From contig JBJXHC010000075.1 of the NCBI GenBank assembly GCA_046160825.1, forward strand, positions 9,375-73,374: DNA of 64,000 nt, read 5' to 3'. Shown piece by piece: positions 45,176 to 53,939 of the stretch. The notes below the pieces were generated by a model, which worked only from the letters and a program-made list of their open reading frames with translations, did no database searches and was not told the DNA's origin. Both the position numbers and the translations under genes were made by a program. Origin of the DNA: JBJXHC01 sp046160825 (lineage in GTDB: Bacteria; Bacteroidota; Ignavibacteria; UBA10030; UBA6906). How positions within the stretch are numbered: the stretch's first letter is position 1; each line of letters opens with the position of its first letter.

Positions 45176-48100
45176 GCAAGCTCCGGAGTATAATCGAGTG
45201 CCTGTCGCATTCCATTTAACATTTCAGCTATTTTGTACGGCTTGTGGATAAAATCAATTGCCCCGGCATCAAGAAGTTCCTTCTTCTTCTCCTCTCTGAT
45301 GAACCCGGTACTGAACAACACTTTCACTGAAGGATTGATCTTTCTCAACTGACGGAAGACCTGTTCTCCTGAGAGTTTCGGCAGGCCCATATCCGACACA
45401 ACGAGATCAATCTCATCCTTCCTTGCCGTGTATACAGCAACTCCTTCTTCACCATCGCGGGCTTCGAGAACAAGATATCCTGCTTTCTTCAGCATGTCGA
45501 CGATAAGAGAACGAAGAATCTCCTCATCTTCAATGACAAGGATTGTTTCTCCGGAACCCTGTGATGGCCATGTTTCCGATGACATTTCCGATGTGTTTCT
45601 TTGGGCAATGATCGGGAAATAGACCGAGAAAGTCGTCCCTTCCCCCAACCGACTTTGTACTTCAATCTGTCCATGATGTGCTTTAACAATTCCATGAACG
45701 ATGGAAAGTCCCAGCCCCGTTCCCTTGCCGATCTCCTTTGTCGTGAAGAACGGTTCGAAGATTCTCCGCTGTACCTCAGGCGGAATTCCTGTCCCCGTGT
45801 CTGAGACCCGCAGAACGGCATGTTCGGCATTTGCTGGAAGACCAAATCGCTCCTCAAGATACTGGCCCGGAGTGGATTCGAGTGCGATCGTCAGGTTCCC
45901 GCCATCTCGAACGGGATGTGCGAGCATAGCGTCGCGAGCGTTGATGCAAAGGTTCAACAACACTTGATGGATCTGACCCTCATCTCCCATGATCACTCCC
46001 TGTTTCATATTGATCGAGATGGTGATCTCGATGGTTTTCGGGAATGAATGGTCAAGAATTTTCTTGACCTCCGTGACGATGTGTGAAAGGGAAACAGGAG
46101 AAAGCTTGGCGGCCTCTGCCCGCGAGAATTGCAGCAGTTGTTTTGCAATTGCCGCGCCGCGCAGCGTGGTTTCTTCAACCATGTTGGCATAACGTACCAC
46201 CTGAAGGTCGGACGAGTGATGCTTGATCATCTGCGCGGCCGTGAGCGTCACCCCCATGACGTTGTTGAAATCATGGGCAATACCGCTGGCAAGTTGTCCG
46301 ACCGCCTCCATTTTTTGTGCTTGCAACAGTTGATCCTCAAGACGTTTGCGGTCCGTTTCATCGAACAGATATCCTTTCACGGACGTGAGATCACCCTGGT
46401 CATTGAATGTCCCGATAAGATTTGCAACCACATGAATAGGTTTGCCATCTTTTCGTCGCAGTTCGGTTTCATAATATTCGAGCTTTTTCATCTTGCGGAC
46501 AGCTTCAAAGATGTTGTTCCGTGCTTCGATGCCGCTGTGGAGAACTCGGTAGTCGCTCTTCAGCGCCTCGTCGACAGACCCAAAGCCGAAGATGCGCGCA
46601 AATGCCGGATTACATGCATGGATTTTTCCCTCCGGAGTCGAAATGAAATCACCCGTCAAATCATCCTCAAACATCTGTCGATAACGTTCTTCGCTTTCGC
46701 GTAGGGCAACCTCGGAACGCTTCGTTTCGATGACTTTGGCAACCTGGGATGAGACGAATTCGAGCATGTGTTGTTCCACGACGCCGTACGCTTTGGGATC
46801 GGCATAGTGTTGCACCACCATTGCACCGATGGTTTTATTGGCGACGATCAATGGTACGCCCAGCCAGATGGGGGATGGTGCTCCGACAAGCTCTGCTTCG
46901 CCATTTCTGATAAGTTCAGTAAGGATGTCATCGGGACACAAGAGTGATCTCCCGGTTCGCAGGACATAAGCAGTCAGGCCTTTGCCAGGAGGCATCGGAG
47001 GAGAAGGGACGTCAACTTCATCCACGAAATAGGAGAAGTGGAGAAGGTCGTCGCTTTCGTCATACAGGGCGATATAGAAATTATTCGCGGGCATAACTTC
47101 CTGAATAATGCGATGGACCGCGACATACAGGTCATCGAGCTGTGGCGCGGCATCCGCTGCCTGCGCTATGCGATACACCGCATCCTGGAGTTTATCTGCC
47201 CGTTTCTTTTCGGTGATGTCCTGTGCGACACTCATCAACGCCAATGGTTCCCCGGTTTCGCCCCGCACAACAGATCTAGAAAGCGATACGAGAAACTCCG
47301 TGCCATCCTTGCGTTGATCCCACAGTTCCCCTTTCCACCCGTCGCGCAGAGTCTGGCCCAGAATCGTCTCTGCAAGTTCAGGGGCATTGCGCGCCGAGCG
47401 CACGTTGCCGATATGTCTGCCGATGAGTTCGTCCTCACGATACCCGTACATCCGAAGGAAAGCGTCATTCACGAACAGAATATTGTCATCAATGTCGGTC
47501 AGTGCCACGCCTTCGGCAATGCTCCGGAGAGCATGGGCAAGCATCGCGAGTCGGCTTTCCGTCTGCTTTCTGTCTGAGATGTCGCGCTGGGTTCCCCATG
47601 CACGCACGAGGTGACCGGATTCGACCATGCCGACGAGGTTGTTCAGGAAGTAGCGCATGATTCCTTCATTATCGGGCTCATGCGATTCGGCATTGAGAAG
47701 CCTGTATCCTGAGCGGAGGAAGGCCTGCAGGTACTCGATGTTCCGCTGATCGCTCCTGATCAGGAGGTCTTTGAGTCGGGTTCCCTGCAATTCCTCTGCT
47801 CGTACCCGTCCGTACATTCTGGCCATGACGTCGTTACACTGGGCAAGATATCCGTGCGCGTAAATAAAATCAATCTGATGGTCTTCGGTGAGAGTCAGGG
47901 GCATCGGCTGATCCAATTCAAATCGCCAGATTGCCTCGGAGCTTTGCTCGACGAAAGCCCTGTAGCGTTCCTCACTCGTCCGCAACGCCTCGACAGTTTC
48001 CTTCCGCTCGGTGATGTCACGGTAGTTTACGACAATGGCACCCACGGCGGGATCTCCCAGCAGGTTCGTCCCGATTCCATCCATCCATCGCCATGTCCCG

Positions 48101-49167
48101 TCCTTGTGCTTCATGCGATAGGTTGCGCTGGCAGAGCCGTCGCTTTGTTGCACGAGTTGGGTGAGCAGGCGGGTGGTCTCAGGATGATCATCCGGGTGAA
48201 TCAGCGAGAACGCATTGATGCCTGTGAATTCCACGGCCGAGTAACCAAGAATACGCTCGGTGGATGGTCCGGCATATATGATAGTTCCCCCCGCATCGAC
48301 AAGTGCAATGCCCTCGGAACTGTGCTCGATAAGCGACCGGAAGCGTTGCTCGCTTGTGCGGAGACGTTCTTCATTCTGTTTGCGTTCAGTAACATCACGT
48401 GACACGATAACAACACGGGAAGGTTTGCCCGTAGAGTCGGATACGACGTTGCCTTGGGATTCGATGTGGCGAACAGAGCCGTCCTTGAGCAGAAAACGAT
48501 ACTCCGACCGCTTTCCGACACCCGTTCGTATGGTTTCCGCAAATATCTCTTTGATCCTCTCCCGATCTTCCGGGTGAATCTCCTGGAATGAATCGGTTCC
48601 CCGGAGATTGGCAGGGTCATTCAGAATCTCTTTGTACGAGAGGCTATTGTCTAATCGGATTCCCTCAGGATTCACCACGGCAATCAGATCGGAGACGTTG
48701 TCTGCGATGTGACGCAGGGTTGCCTCACTCTGTCGGAGAGCTGCTTCTGCTTGCGTGGTTGCATCACTCTTGTGTTTCAAGCGCAGGGCATTTTGAATGG
48801 CAGGCCCAAGCAAATGGAGTTGATCCTTGCTGATATAATCAGTTGCGCCGGCGTGCATACAGCGGACAGCGATTTCCTCTGAATTTGCTCCAGAGACGAT
48901 GATCACCGGTGTTTTCGGCATTCGGTCGTTGAAGACGGCCAGTACATCAACGCCATTAAAGCCTGCGAGTGAATAATCGGAGAGGACACAATCGGGGGGG
49001 AATTGTTCGATCTCCACGGCGATATCCTGGAGTGTGTCGACGCGGACAACCTTGGAAGGAAAGGGGAGTTTTGCAAGAGAAAACTCGATGAGTCTCGCGT
49101 CGGCGGGAGATTCTTTAACTAACAGAATCCGCAATACGCCTGTGACTTGATCATTCAGTCGATGCAT
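45172..49167 (-). CDS. Hybrid histidine kinase: REC-PAS(x5)-GAF-HisKA-HATPase-REC
   Basis: 1331 aa, ATG 49167. Order (approximate): receiver (9-130), PAS repeats (140-260, 262-390, 392-535, 538-660), GAF (662-815), PAS (820-945), HisKA with SGIAHDFNN (phospho-His, about 970), HATPase_c with GTGIPPEV and GKGTGLGLSIVHG, and a C-terminal receiver (1203-1325) with LVVSDMGLP. No transmembrane segment, so it senses inside the cell. The N-terminal receiver has LLVKES in place of the acidic pair (LVDD), so phosphorylation may be impaired, although CVLSDYSL keeps the acceptor Asp. The output partner is not encoded here. Confidence 0.93.
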   Translation of the reverse strand: MHRLNDQVTGVLRILLVKESPADARLIEFSLAKLPFPSKVVRVDTLQDIAVEIEQFPPDCVLSDYSLAGFNGVDVLAVFNDRMPKTPVIIVSGANSEEIAVRCMHAGATDYISKDQLHLLGPAIQNALRLKHKSDATTQAEAALRQSEATLRHIADNVSDLIAVVNPEGIRLDNSLSYKEILNDPANLRGTDSFQEIHPEDRERIKEIFAETIRTGVGKRSEYRFLLKDGSVRHIESQGNVVSDSTGKPSRVVIVSRDVTERKQNEERLRTSEQRFRSLIEHSSEGIALVDAGGTIIYAGPSTERILGYSAVEFTGINAFSLIHPDDHPETTRLLTQLVQQSDGSASATYRMKHKDGTWRWMDGIGTNLLGDPAVGAIVVNYRDITERKETVEALRTSEERYRAFVEQSSEAIWRFELDQPMPLTLTEDHQIDFIYAHGYLAQCNDVMARMYGRVRAEELQGTRLKDLLIRSDQRNIEYLQAFLRSGYRLLNAESHEPDNEGIMRYFLNNLVGMVESGHLVRAWGTQRDISDRKQTESRLAMLAHALRSIAEGVALTDIDDNILFVNDAFLRMYGYREDELIGRHIGNVRSARNAPELAETILGQTLRDGWKGELWDQRKDGTEFLVSLSRSVVRGETGEPLALMSVAQDITEKKRADKLQDAVYRIAQAADAAPQLDDLYVAVHRIIQEVMPANNFYIALYDESDDLLHFSYFVDEVDVPSPPMPPGKGLTAYVLRTGRSLLCPDDILTELIRNGEAELVGAPSPIWLGVPLIVANKTIGAMVVQHYADPKAYGVVEQHMLEFVSSQVAKVIETKRSEVALRESEERYRQMFEDDLTGDFISTPEGKIHACNPAFARIFGFGSVDEALKSDYRVLHSGIEARNNIFEAVRKMKKLEYYETELRRKDGKPIHVVANLIGTFNDQGDLTSVKGYLFDETDRKRLEDQLLQAQKMEAVGQLASGIAHDFNNVMGVTLTAAQMIKHHSSDLQVVRYANMVEETTLRGAAIAKQLLQFSRAEAAKLSPVSLSHIVTEVKKILDHSFPKTIEITISINMKQGVIMGDEGQIHQVLLNLCINARDAMLAHPVRDGGNLTIALESTPGQYLEERFGLPANAEHAVLRVSDTGTGIPPEVQRRIFEPFFTTKEIGKGTGLGLSIVHGIVKAHHGQIEVQSRLGEGTTFSVYFPIIAQRNTSEMSSETWPSQGSGETILVIEDEEILRSLIVDMLKKAGYLVLEARDGEEGVAVYTARKDEIDLVVSDMGLPKLSGEQVFRQLRKINPSVKVLFSTGFIREEKKKELLDAGAIDFIHKPYKIAEMLNGMRQALDYTPELA

Positions 49168-49292
49168 CGTTTCTGTGTCTGTTCTGAGATGGCCATTCGT
49201 CTTCCCGGGTGGAGTATATCCACCGCTCCTTCGAGTGTCCCGAACCTATAAAAACAAGTGTAAACTTCCATTTGTTGAAGAGTGAAATTCAT
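49155..49292 (-). pseudogene. Possible LysR-type HTH remnant
   Basis: A 45-residue frame starting MNFTLQQMEVYTCFYRF and running FGTLEGAVDILH to AISEQTQK resembles the N-terminal helix-turn-helix of LysR-type regulators (FTLRQLEVF, GSFTRAAEELHLTQPAVSxQIK). It stops at 49155, overlapping the start of the kinase gene by 13 nt. It is too short to be a regulator. It may be a decayed lysR gene or a chance match. Confidence 0.22.
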
Positions 49293-49389
49293 CTCGCCCT
49301 CTCGAAAGCTTTGTTGTCTGGTCGCGCCGTTGACCTCACATCGGTGAGATTGGCTTCGAGCCACAAGGTCAATGCCCTCCGTTTTTTTA

Positions 49390-51684
49390 TCAGGTTACGT
49401 GTTCCTCCACGAGGAGATCATGTATTGTCCGAAGCAGCGTGTCCGCCGTGTAAGGTTTCGGAAGGACAGCATCCACACTCTCTTCATCCAGTGCCGTGTA
49501 TCCCGAAGAAAGCCCACTGGAGGCAACGATCTTTACAGTTTGATCGATGGCTCGAATGGTACGCACCATTTCTGGTCCGCTCATAACCGGCATCATCATA
49601 TCCGTAAGAATCAAACGAATTTGTCCCTTCATGCGGCTGTGTAGAGCCACGCCTTCGGTCCCATCGCCAGCAACAATGGCATGATAGCCGAATGATTCAA
49701 GCGTGGCCTTCGTAATCTGGCAAATGGCTGCCTCATCATCGACGATCATAATCAATTCGCCGTTTCCGTGCAGCATCTGTGGGCGCGATTCCAGGGTGGA
49801 TTGTACGGAATCCGTATCGGCCGCCGGAAGATAGATCCTGAATTCCGTGCCCCGCGATTCCCTACTTGAGACAGCAACGAAACCTCCGTGCCCACGCACG
49901 ATGGAAAGAACCGTCGAAAGTCCCAGGCCCGTTCCCACTCCAACATCTTTTGTGGTGAAGAACGGATCAAAGATTTTGTGAATAATCTCCTGTGGAATGC
50001 CGGTTCCGGTATCTGCGACCGTAAGAACCATGTGTGGTCCTGTGTGTGCGCCCTGATGTCGTCTCGCGGTTGCTTCATCCACCTGCTCGTTCGTAAGTGA
50101 AAGGGTAAGTGTTCCTCCGTTCGGCATGGCATCGCGCGCATTGACAGAAAGGTTCAGCAATACCTGATGCAATTGCGTTGCATCGCCCGAAAACGACCAG
50201 ATATCATGGGGGACATGCGTCACGATCTCTATCGACCGCGGGAATGTTTCCTTGACGATGTTCTCCATCTCCTTGATGAGATGGTGCGGTTGAAGCGTAA
50301 TTCGTTCTCCTTCAACGCCACGGGCAAATGTCAACACCTGTTTCACCATTTCAGCTCCCCGTTTGGCGCTGAGCTCCAGCGAGCCCAACATCCTCTGGCT
50401 CGGCTCATCTTTGAATCGGCTGCGGAAGACTTCCACCGACATGAGGATCGGTGCAAGGACGTTATTTAAATCGTGTGCAATTCCTCCGGCCAGTGTACCG
50501 ATACTTTCCATCCTCTGGGCGCGCAAAAATTGCTTTTCCATCATCTTCTTCTCTGTGATATCCGAACTGACGACAAGTATGGACTTCGGATTTCCCGCCG
50601 TGTCCCGGATGGTTGTCCAGCGACTCTCCACAACGATTTCCTTTGCCTCCTTGGTCACTTGGCGAAGCTCCCCACGCCATTCGCCATTCCTAAAAAGAGC
50701 ATCCAATGCATGATCGCTTGACGCAACAGTCGGGTGTTGCAGGAGCTCGGCAAACTTGCACCCAATTGCTTCTTCGCCTGTCCATCCATACAATTGCTCA
50801 GCGCCGGTGTTCCAAAAAACTATTGTGTCATCAAAATCGCGGACAACAATGGCATCTTGTGAAATATTGAGAAGTGCTGCCTGTTCACGGATTTTTTCCT
50901 CCGCCTGTTTCCGCTCAGTAATTTCCTGCAAGAGTTCCTTGGTCCGTTCTTTCACTCGTGTTTCAAGGTTGCGGTTCAGGTTCTCCAGTTCGCGGCGCGC
51001 AGATTCCAACCGATCCACCATTTGATTAAATGACCGCGCAAGGTAGCCGACCTCATCATTGGAATACACGGTCGCCCTGCGTTTATGATCACCCCGTGCG
51101 ATACGTTCCGCCGTTTGTACCATGTGTCGCAACGGGCCTGTGGCCATCAAACTGATACCGTACACAGCAATAACACCGATGACGAATATCGCGAGACTTA
51201 CCAGTGCGATCGTTGTTTTTGTCCAATGAATTTCCGAACGGACTTTCCTCAAGGAGAGACCGAGATATGTTTGTCCAATCGTTCGACCGCCGCGGATGAT
51301 TGGTGCTGCGGTTCGATATAATTCCCCGTCGTGTGTGAAGCGTTCGCCAATACCTGTACTGCGGTAACGGAACATGTCCGCTTTGACTTTGTTGTGTGCC
51401 GCGAAGATTCTTCCGGAGTCGTCGAGAACGACAATGTAAACGATTTCGGGATTTTGTTTGACATTCTCGAATGCGTCGTGCGTCGTTGCCTTGTCGCGAG
51501 CAACGAGAGATGGTGCAACCACAAAAGCCGTCATCGTTGCAAGTCCGTCGCCCTTCTCCACACTCGCCCTCAACGCCTGGTCTTCGAGGCGGGAAGGGAA
51601 GTAGAGATAAATAAACAGCGAGTTCACAGCGATGAATAAGACAAATAGCACTACCAGCTTAAGCCTGATGGATATATTGTCCAT
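49390..51684 (-). CDS. Membrane hybrid histidine kinase: sensor-HAMP-PAS-HisKA-HATPase-REC
   Basis: 764 aa, ATG 51684. Transmembrane helices at about 10-28 and 152-176 bracket a periplasmic sensing domain (about 30-150). Then HAMP (177-230), a coiled coil, PAS (265-380), HisKA with GGIAHDLNN (about 405), HATPase with GTGIPQEI and GVGTGLGLSTV, and a C-terminal receiver (635-757) with LILTDMMMP and LPKPYTAD. It reports a periplasmic signal to an unknown downstream protein. Its promoter candidate is at 51724-51740. Confidence 0.93.
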   Translation of the reverse strand: MDNISIRLKLVVLFVLFIAVNSLFIYLYFPSRLEDQALRASVEKGDGLATMTAFVVAPSLVARDKATTHDAFENVKQNPEIVYIVVLDDSGRIFAAHNKVKADMFRYRSTGIGERFTHDGELYRTAAPIIRGGRTIGQTYLGLSLRKVRSEIHWTKTTIALVSLAIFVIGVIAVYGISLMATGPLRHMVQTAERIARGDHKRRATVYSNDEVGYLARSFNQMVDRLESARRELENLNRNLETRVKERTKELLQEITERKQAEEKIREQAALLNISQDAIVVRDFDDTIVFWNTGAEQLYGWTGEEAIGCKFAELLQHPTVASSDHALDALFRNGEWRGELRQVTKEAKEIVVESRWTTIRDTAGNPKSILVVSSDITEKKMMEKQFLRAQRMESIGTLAGGIAHDLNNVLAPILMSVEVFRSRFKDEPSQRMLGSLELSAKRGAEMVKQVLTFARGVEGERITLQPHHLIKEMENIVKETFPRSIEIVTHVPHDIWSFSGDATQLHQVLLNLSVNARDAMPNGGTLTLSLTNEQVDEATARRHQGAHTGPHMVLTVADTGTGIPQEIIHKIFDPFFTTKDVGVGTGLGLSTVLSIVRGHGGFVAVSSRESRGTEFRIYLPAADTDSVQSTLESRPQMLHGNGELIMIVDDEAAICQITKATLESFGYHAIVAGDGTEGVALHSRMKGQIRLILTDMMMPVMSGPEMVRTIRAIDQTVKIVASSGLSSGYTALDEESVDAVLPKPYTADTLLRTIHDLLVEEHVT

Positions 51685-51723
51685 TGCTTATCAATCCTGA
51701 CAATAGTTGAACCTCTGGACAAC

Positions 51724-51740
51724 GTCAACTCCTATGCCAT
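51724..51740 (-). promoter_or_regulatory. Candidate promoter of the membrane kinase
   Basis: On the minus strand ATGGCATAGGAGTTGAC: TGGCAT-N5-TTGA, 39 nt before the ATG at 51684, as in other elements. The TTGACG here is also an exact-looking -35 box with TATTGT 17 bases downstream, so a sigma-70 promoter is an equal explanation. Confidence 0.4.
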
Positions 51741-51870
51741 TACAACCACGATGTTTTCAATCATTTAGGGAGCAAATTGGGCAGATTCCGGAAGGGAGAG
51801 GAAATTTTGAGCCGGGAGAGGTAATCTTGGATCGGAAAAATGGGGTGAAAACAACGGGGCAGCCTGAAAC

Positions 51871-51901
51871 AACGAAGGCGGGCATAGCGCCCGCCTTCGT
51901 T
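51871..51901. terminator. Strong hairpin downstream of the DUF2911 gene
   Basis: AACGAAGGCGGGC and GCCCGCCTTCGTT pair over 13 bp with a five-base loop, 20 nt after the DUF2911 stop (minus strand). No T-run follows on either strand, but the stem is strong and lies between the DUF2911 gene and the kinase promoter. Confidence 0.6.
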
Positions 51902-51920
51902 GTTGGTGAGGATGGTACTG

Positions 51921-52889
51921 CTACTTGACTGAAAGCCTCACAGTATAAACTCTGTTCTCCCAACCAAGTGAGAGCGAGCCTGTCTCGCCGGAAGATTCAA
52001 GCTGGATGGTGAATGGGTCAATAGTCTTTTCCGATTCTTTCATTACCATCGCTACACGTACAAGGTCCATCGTCGGATCGTACTGTGCCGATCCCGGAGC
52101 CTTCTTGCTGATGATAAGCTCGAAAGAACCATTCCTTGGAAGCGAATAGAGTGTGTATGTTCCTGTGGGGATATCCTTGTCACCGATAGTGAGACTCTTT
52201 TCCGTTGAGAACACCGTTGCCTGGTTGGCACCGGTTCTCCAGATCGAATCCATCGGCACCAGCACACCCCAAATGTTTCTTCCGCGCATGAAGGGTTTGC
52301 TGTACTTGATGAAAACCCTGCCTCCGCCGAGTAGCGCTTCCGTCGAATCCAATGGACTGATCGGCCGGATTGTATTACTCTTCTCAAATCTTGTCGAGAC
52401 CAAAGTGTTTTCCCACATCAGTTGCAGTGTACCGGATGCATCGCCGGTTTTTTCGAGAGCAATGGTAAACTGCTCGACCGGCTTCTCCAGTGTTGTCACT
52501 TCTGCATCGAAGCGTGCAAGGTCCTGGAATTCTTCATAACCGGTTCCCCACTGTTTGGTCTGCTTGTTCAGAATCAGTTTCCAGCCGTTGGGAGAAGGAA
52601 TCGTCCATAACGTGTATGTCCCGCGCGGAACAGGAACCCCACCTATTACCATGTCGAAATTTGTCTTGAAGTGGGTTGCCTCGTTCGCACCCGTGCGCCA
52701 GACTTTGTCCCACGGCACGAGATCCCCCATGATCTTTCGTCCCCGCATGGATGGCCGGCCATAGTTCACAGAGACGACATTGGTATCAAGGGTGAGTGAT
52801 ACCGAGTCTCGCGGACTGAGCGATTGCTGCGCCTCGCCTGAAACTGTCACAAGCAAGAATATGAGAACGTATAAAGATGGATGTTTCAT
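51921..52889 (-). CDS. Tandem DUF2911 secreted protein
   Basis: 322 aa, ATG 52889 with AAGGAACC about 8 nt upstream. Signal peptide ends SGEAQ. Two copies of the DUF2911 domain: YGRPSMRGRKIMGDLVPWDKVWRTGANEATHF (about 40-150) and YSKPFMRGRNIWGVLVPMDSIWRTGANQAT (about 190-315), each with the GxYTLW/Y strand. Biochemical role unknown; this family is frequent in Bacteroidota. It is 17 nt after the lipoprotein gene and likely co-transcribed. Confidence 0.88.
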   Translation of the reverse strand: MKHPSLYVLIFLLVTVSGEAQQSLSPRDSVSLTLDTNVVSVNYGRPSMRGRKIMGDLVPWDKVWRTGANEATHFKTNFDMVIGGVPVPRGTYTLWTIPSPNGWKLILNKQTKQWGTGYEEFQDLARFDAEVTTLEKPVEQFTIALEKTGDASGTLQLMWENTLVSTRFEKSNTIRPISPLDSTEALLGGGRVFIKYSKPFMRGRNIWGVLVPMDSIWRTGANQATVFSTEKSLTIGDKDIPTGTYTLYSLPRNGSFELIISKKAPGSAQYDPTMDLVRVAMVMKESEKTIDPFTIQLESSGETGSLSLGWENRVYTVRLSVK

Positions 52890-52906
52890 CGGAATTGGTT
52901 CCTTAC

Positions 52907-53914
52907 TTACTTGAATTTGATGGAATTGACAACCCGCTCATACACCGGGAGGTACACAGCGCGTTGCGGTTTGAACCAATCGAATGTCGCGCGCATAACC
53001 TTGTCGTTCCTTACAACAAAATAAATCCGGCGCTCAACCACACCGCTGGCGGAATAGGTAAGATACTTTGCGGCCTCGCCACCGATCTTTGCATCGCCGA
53101 ATGTGGCACCTCTGAACTTGTCCTTGTTCTGGTCGAACACCTTCTCTACTGTCAAGCCCTGAGCCCCGAACACATCGAACTGGATATTGCAATCCAGCCG
53201 AACACCGCGCAACCCGATAACAAGTTCATTCTTTCCTTTTGCAGGGTTGGTGAAGTTGAAGTTCTCCGGATACTCGAACGCGAACATCTTTGCGTCGTAA
53301 CTTGTGAATGTCTCGGACGGTAGAGTCTCATCGGCGCCAGCTTCCTTGGGTTTTGGAAGCTGGAAGGAGGCGAGTATGGCATCGAACACCGCTGCATGGG
53401 CGTTGTAGCGCTCTCCAAATCCGGAGAAGCCAAGATCATACATGATGGAGTCGCCGGCAATAAGAATATGATGACTGTTGATGATATTCCCTTCGCCGTA
53501 GTTTGCAACAAACGGGACCTTCGTCCCTTGTGCCCCGGCCACCGTCAGGCTCTGTTCTTGTCCGAGTTGGACTCCCGATTGACTCCAATCGGTTTTGAGT
53601 TGATTGATTGCTCCTGCGGGGTCTGCGGTTTTTGTAACGCGGACTGCAACCTCCACACCCATGGCTCCGGGATCTGTCGGAACGCGGAATTTTCCTTCCA
53701 CTCCTTCTGCGTTGTAAAACACCGCCTGTCCCACTTGTGTATTGGCCACCCAGCCTTTGGGATAGCTGATGGTGAACCCGATTCCCGGGTCAGTATAGGC
53801 GACCATTTCACCGACCGGAACCGGCTCCATTTTCTTTTCTCCCGCGCAGCCCATGAATAAAACCGCCGTGAGAGTGGTAACAAGCAGTACATTGGATAAT
53901 CGTTTTCTGTTCAT
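52907..53914 (-). CDS. Lipoprotein with two PsbP/DUF1795-like domains
   Basis: 335 aa from ATG 53914 (AGAGG about 9 nt upstream; ATG 53920 is also in frame). Lipobox LFMGCAGE. Two similar domains follow (about 40-185 and 205-335), each opening with an FxxxYPxxW/F-type phrase (GFTISYPKGWV, MFAFEYPENFNF) and ending with a conserved IxxSFQ/IKF strand, as in PsbP-like/DUF1795 proteins. Probably a periplasmic or outer-membrane accessory lipoprotein. Function unknown. Confidence 0.7.
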   Translation of the reverse strand: MNRKRLSNVLLVTTLTAVLFMGCAGEKKMEPVPVGEMVAYTDPGIGFTISYPKGWVANTQVGQAVFYNAEGVEGKFRVPTDPGAMGVEVAVRVTKTADPAGAINQLKTDWSQSGVQLGQEQSLTVAGAQGTKVPFVANYGEGNIINSHHILIAGDSIMYDLGFSGFGERYNAHAAVFDAILASFQLPKPKEAGADETLPSETFTSYDAKMFAFEYPENFNFTNPAKGKNELVIGLRGVRLDCNIQFDVFGAQGLTVEKVFDQNKDKFRGATFGDAKIGGEAAKYLTYSASGVVERRIYFVVRNDKVMRATFDWFKPQRAVYLPVYERVVNSIKFK

Positions 53915-53939
53915 GAACATATCCTCTCAGATTGTTGCA

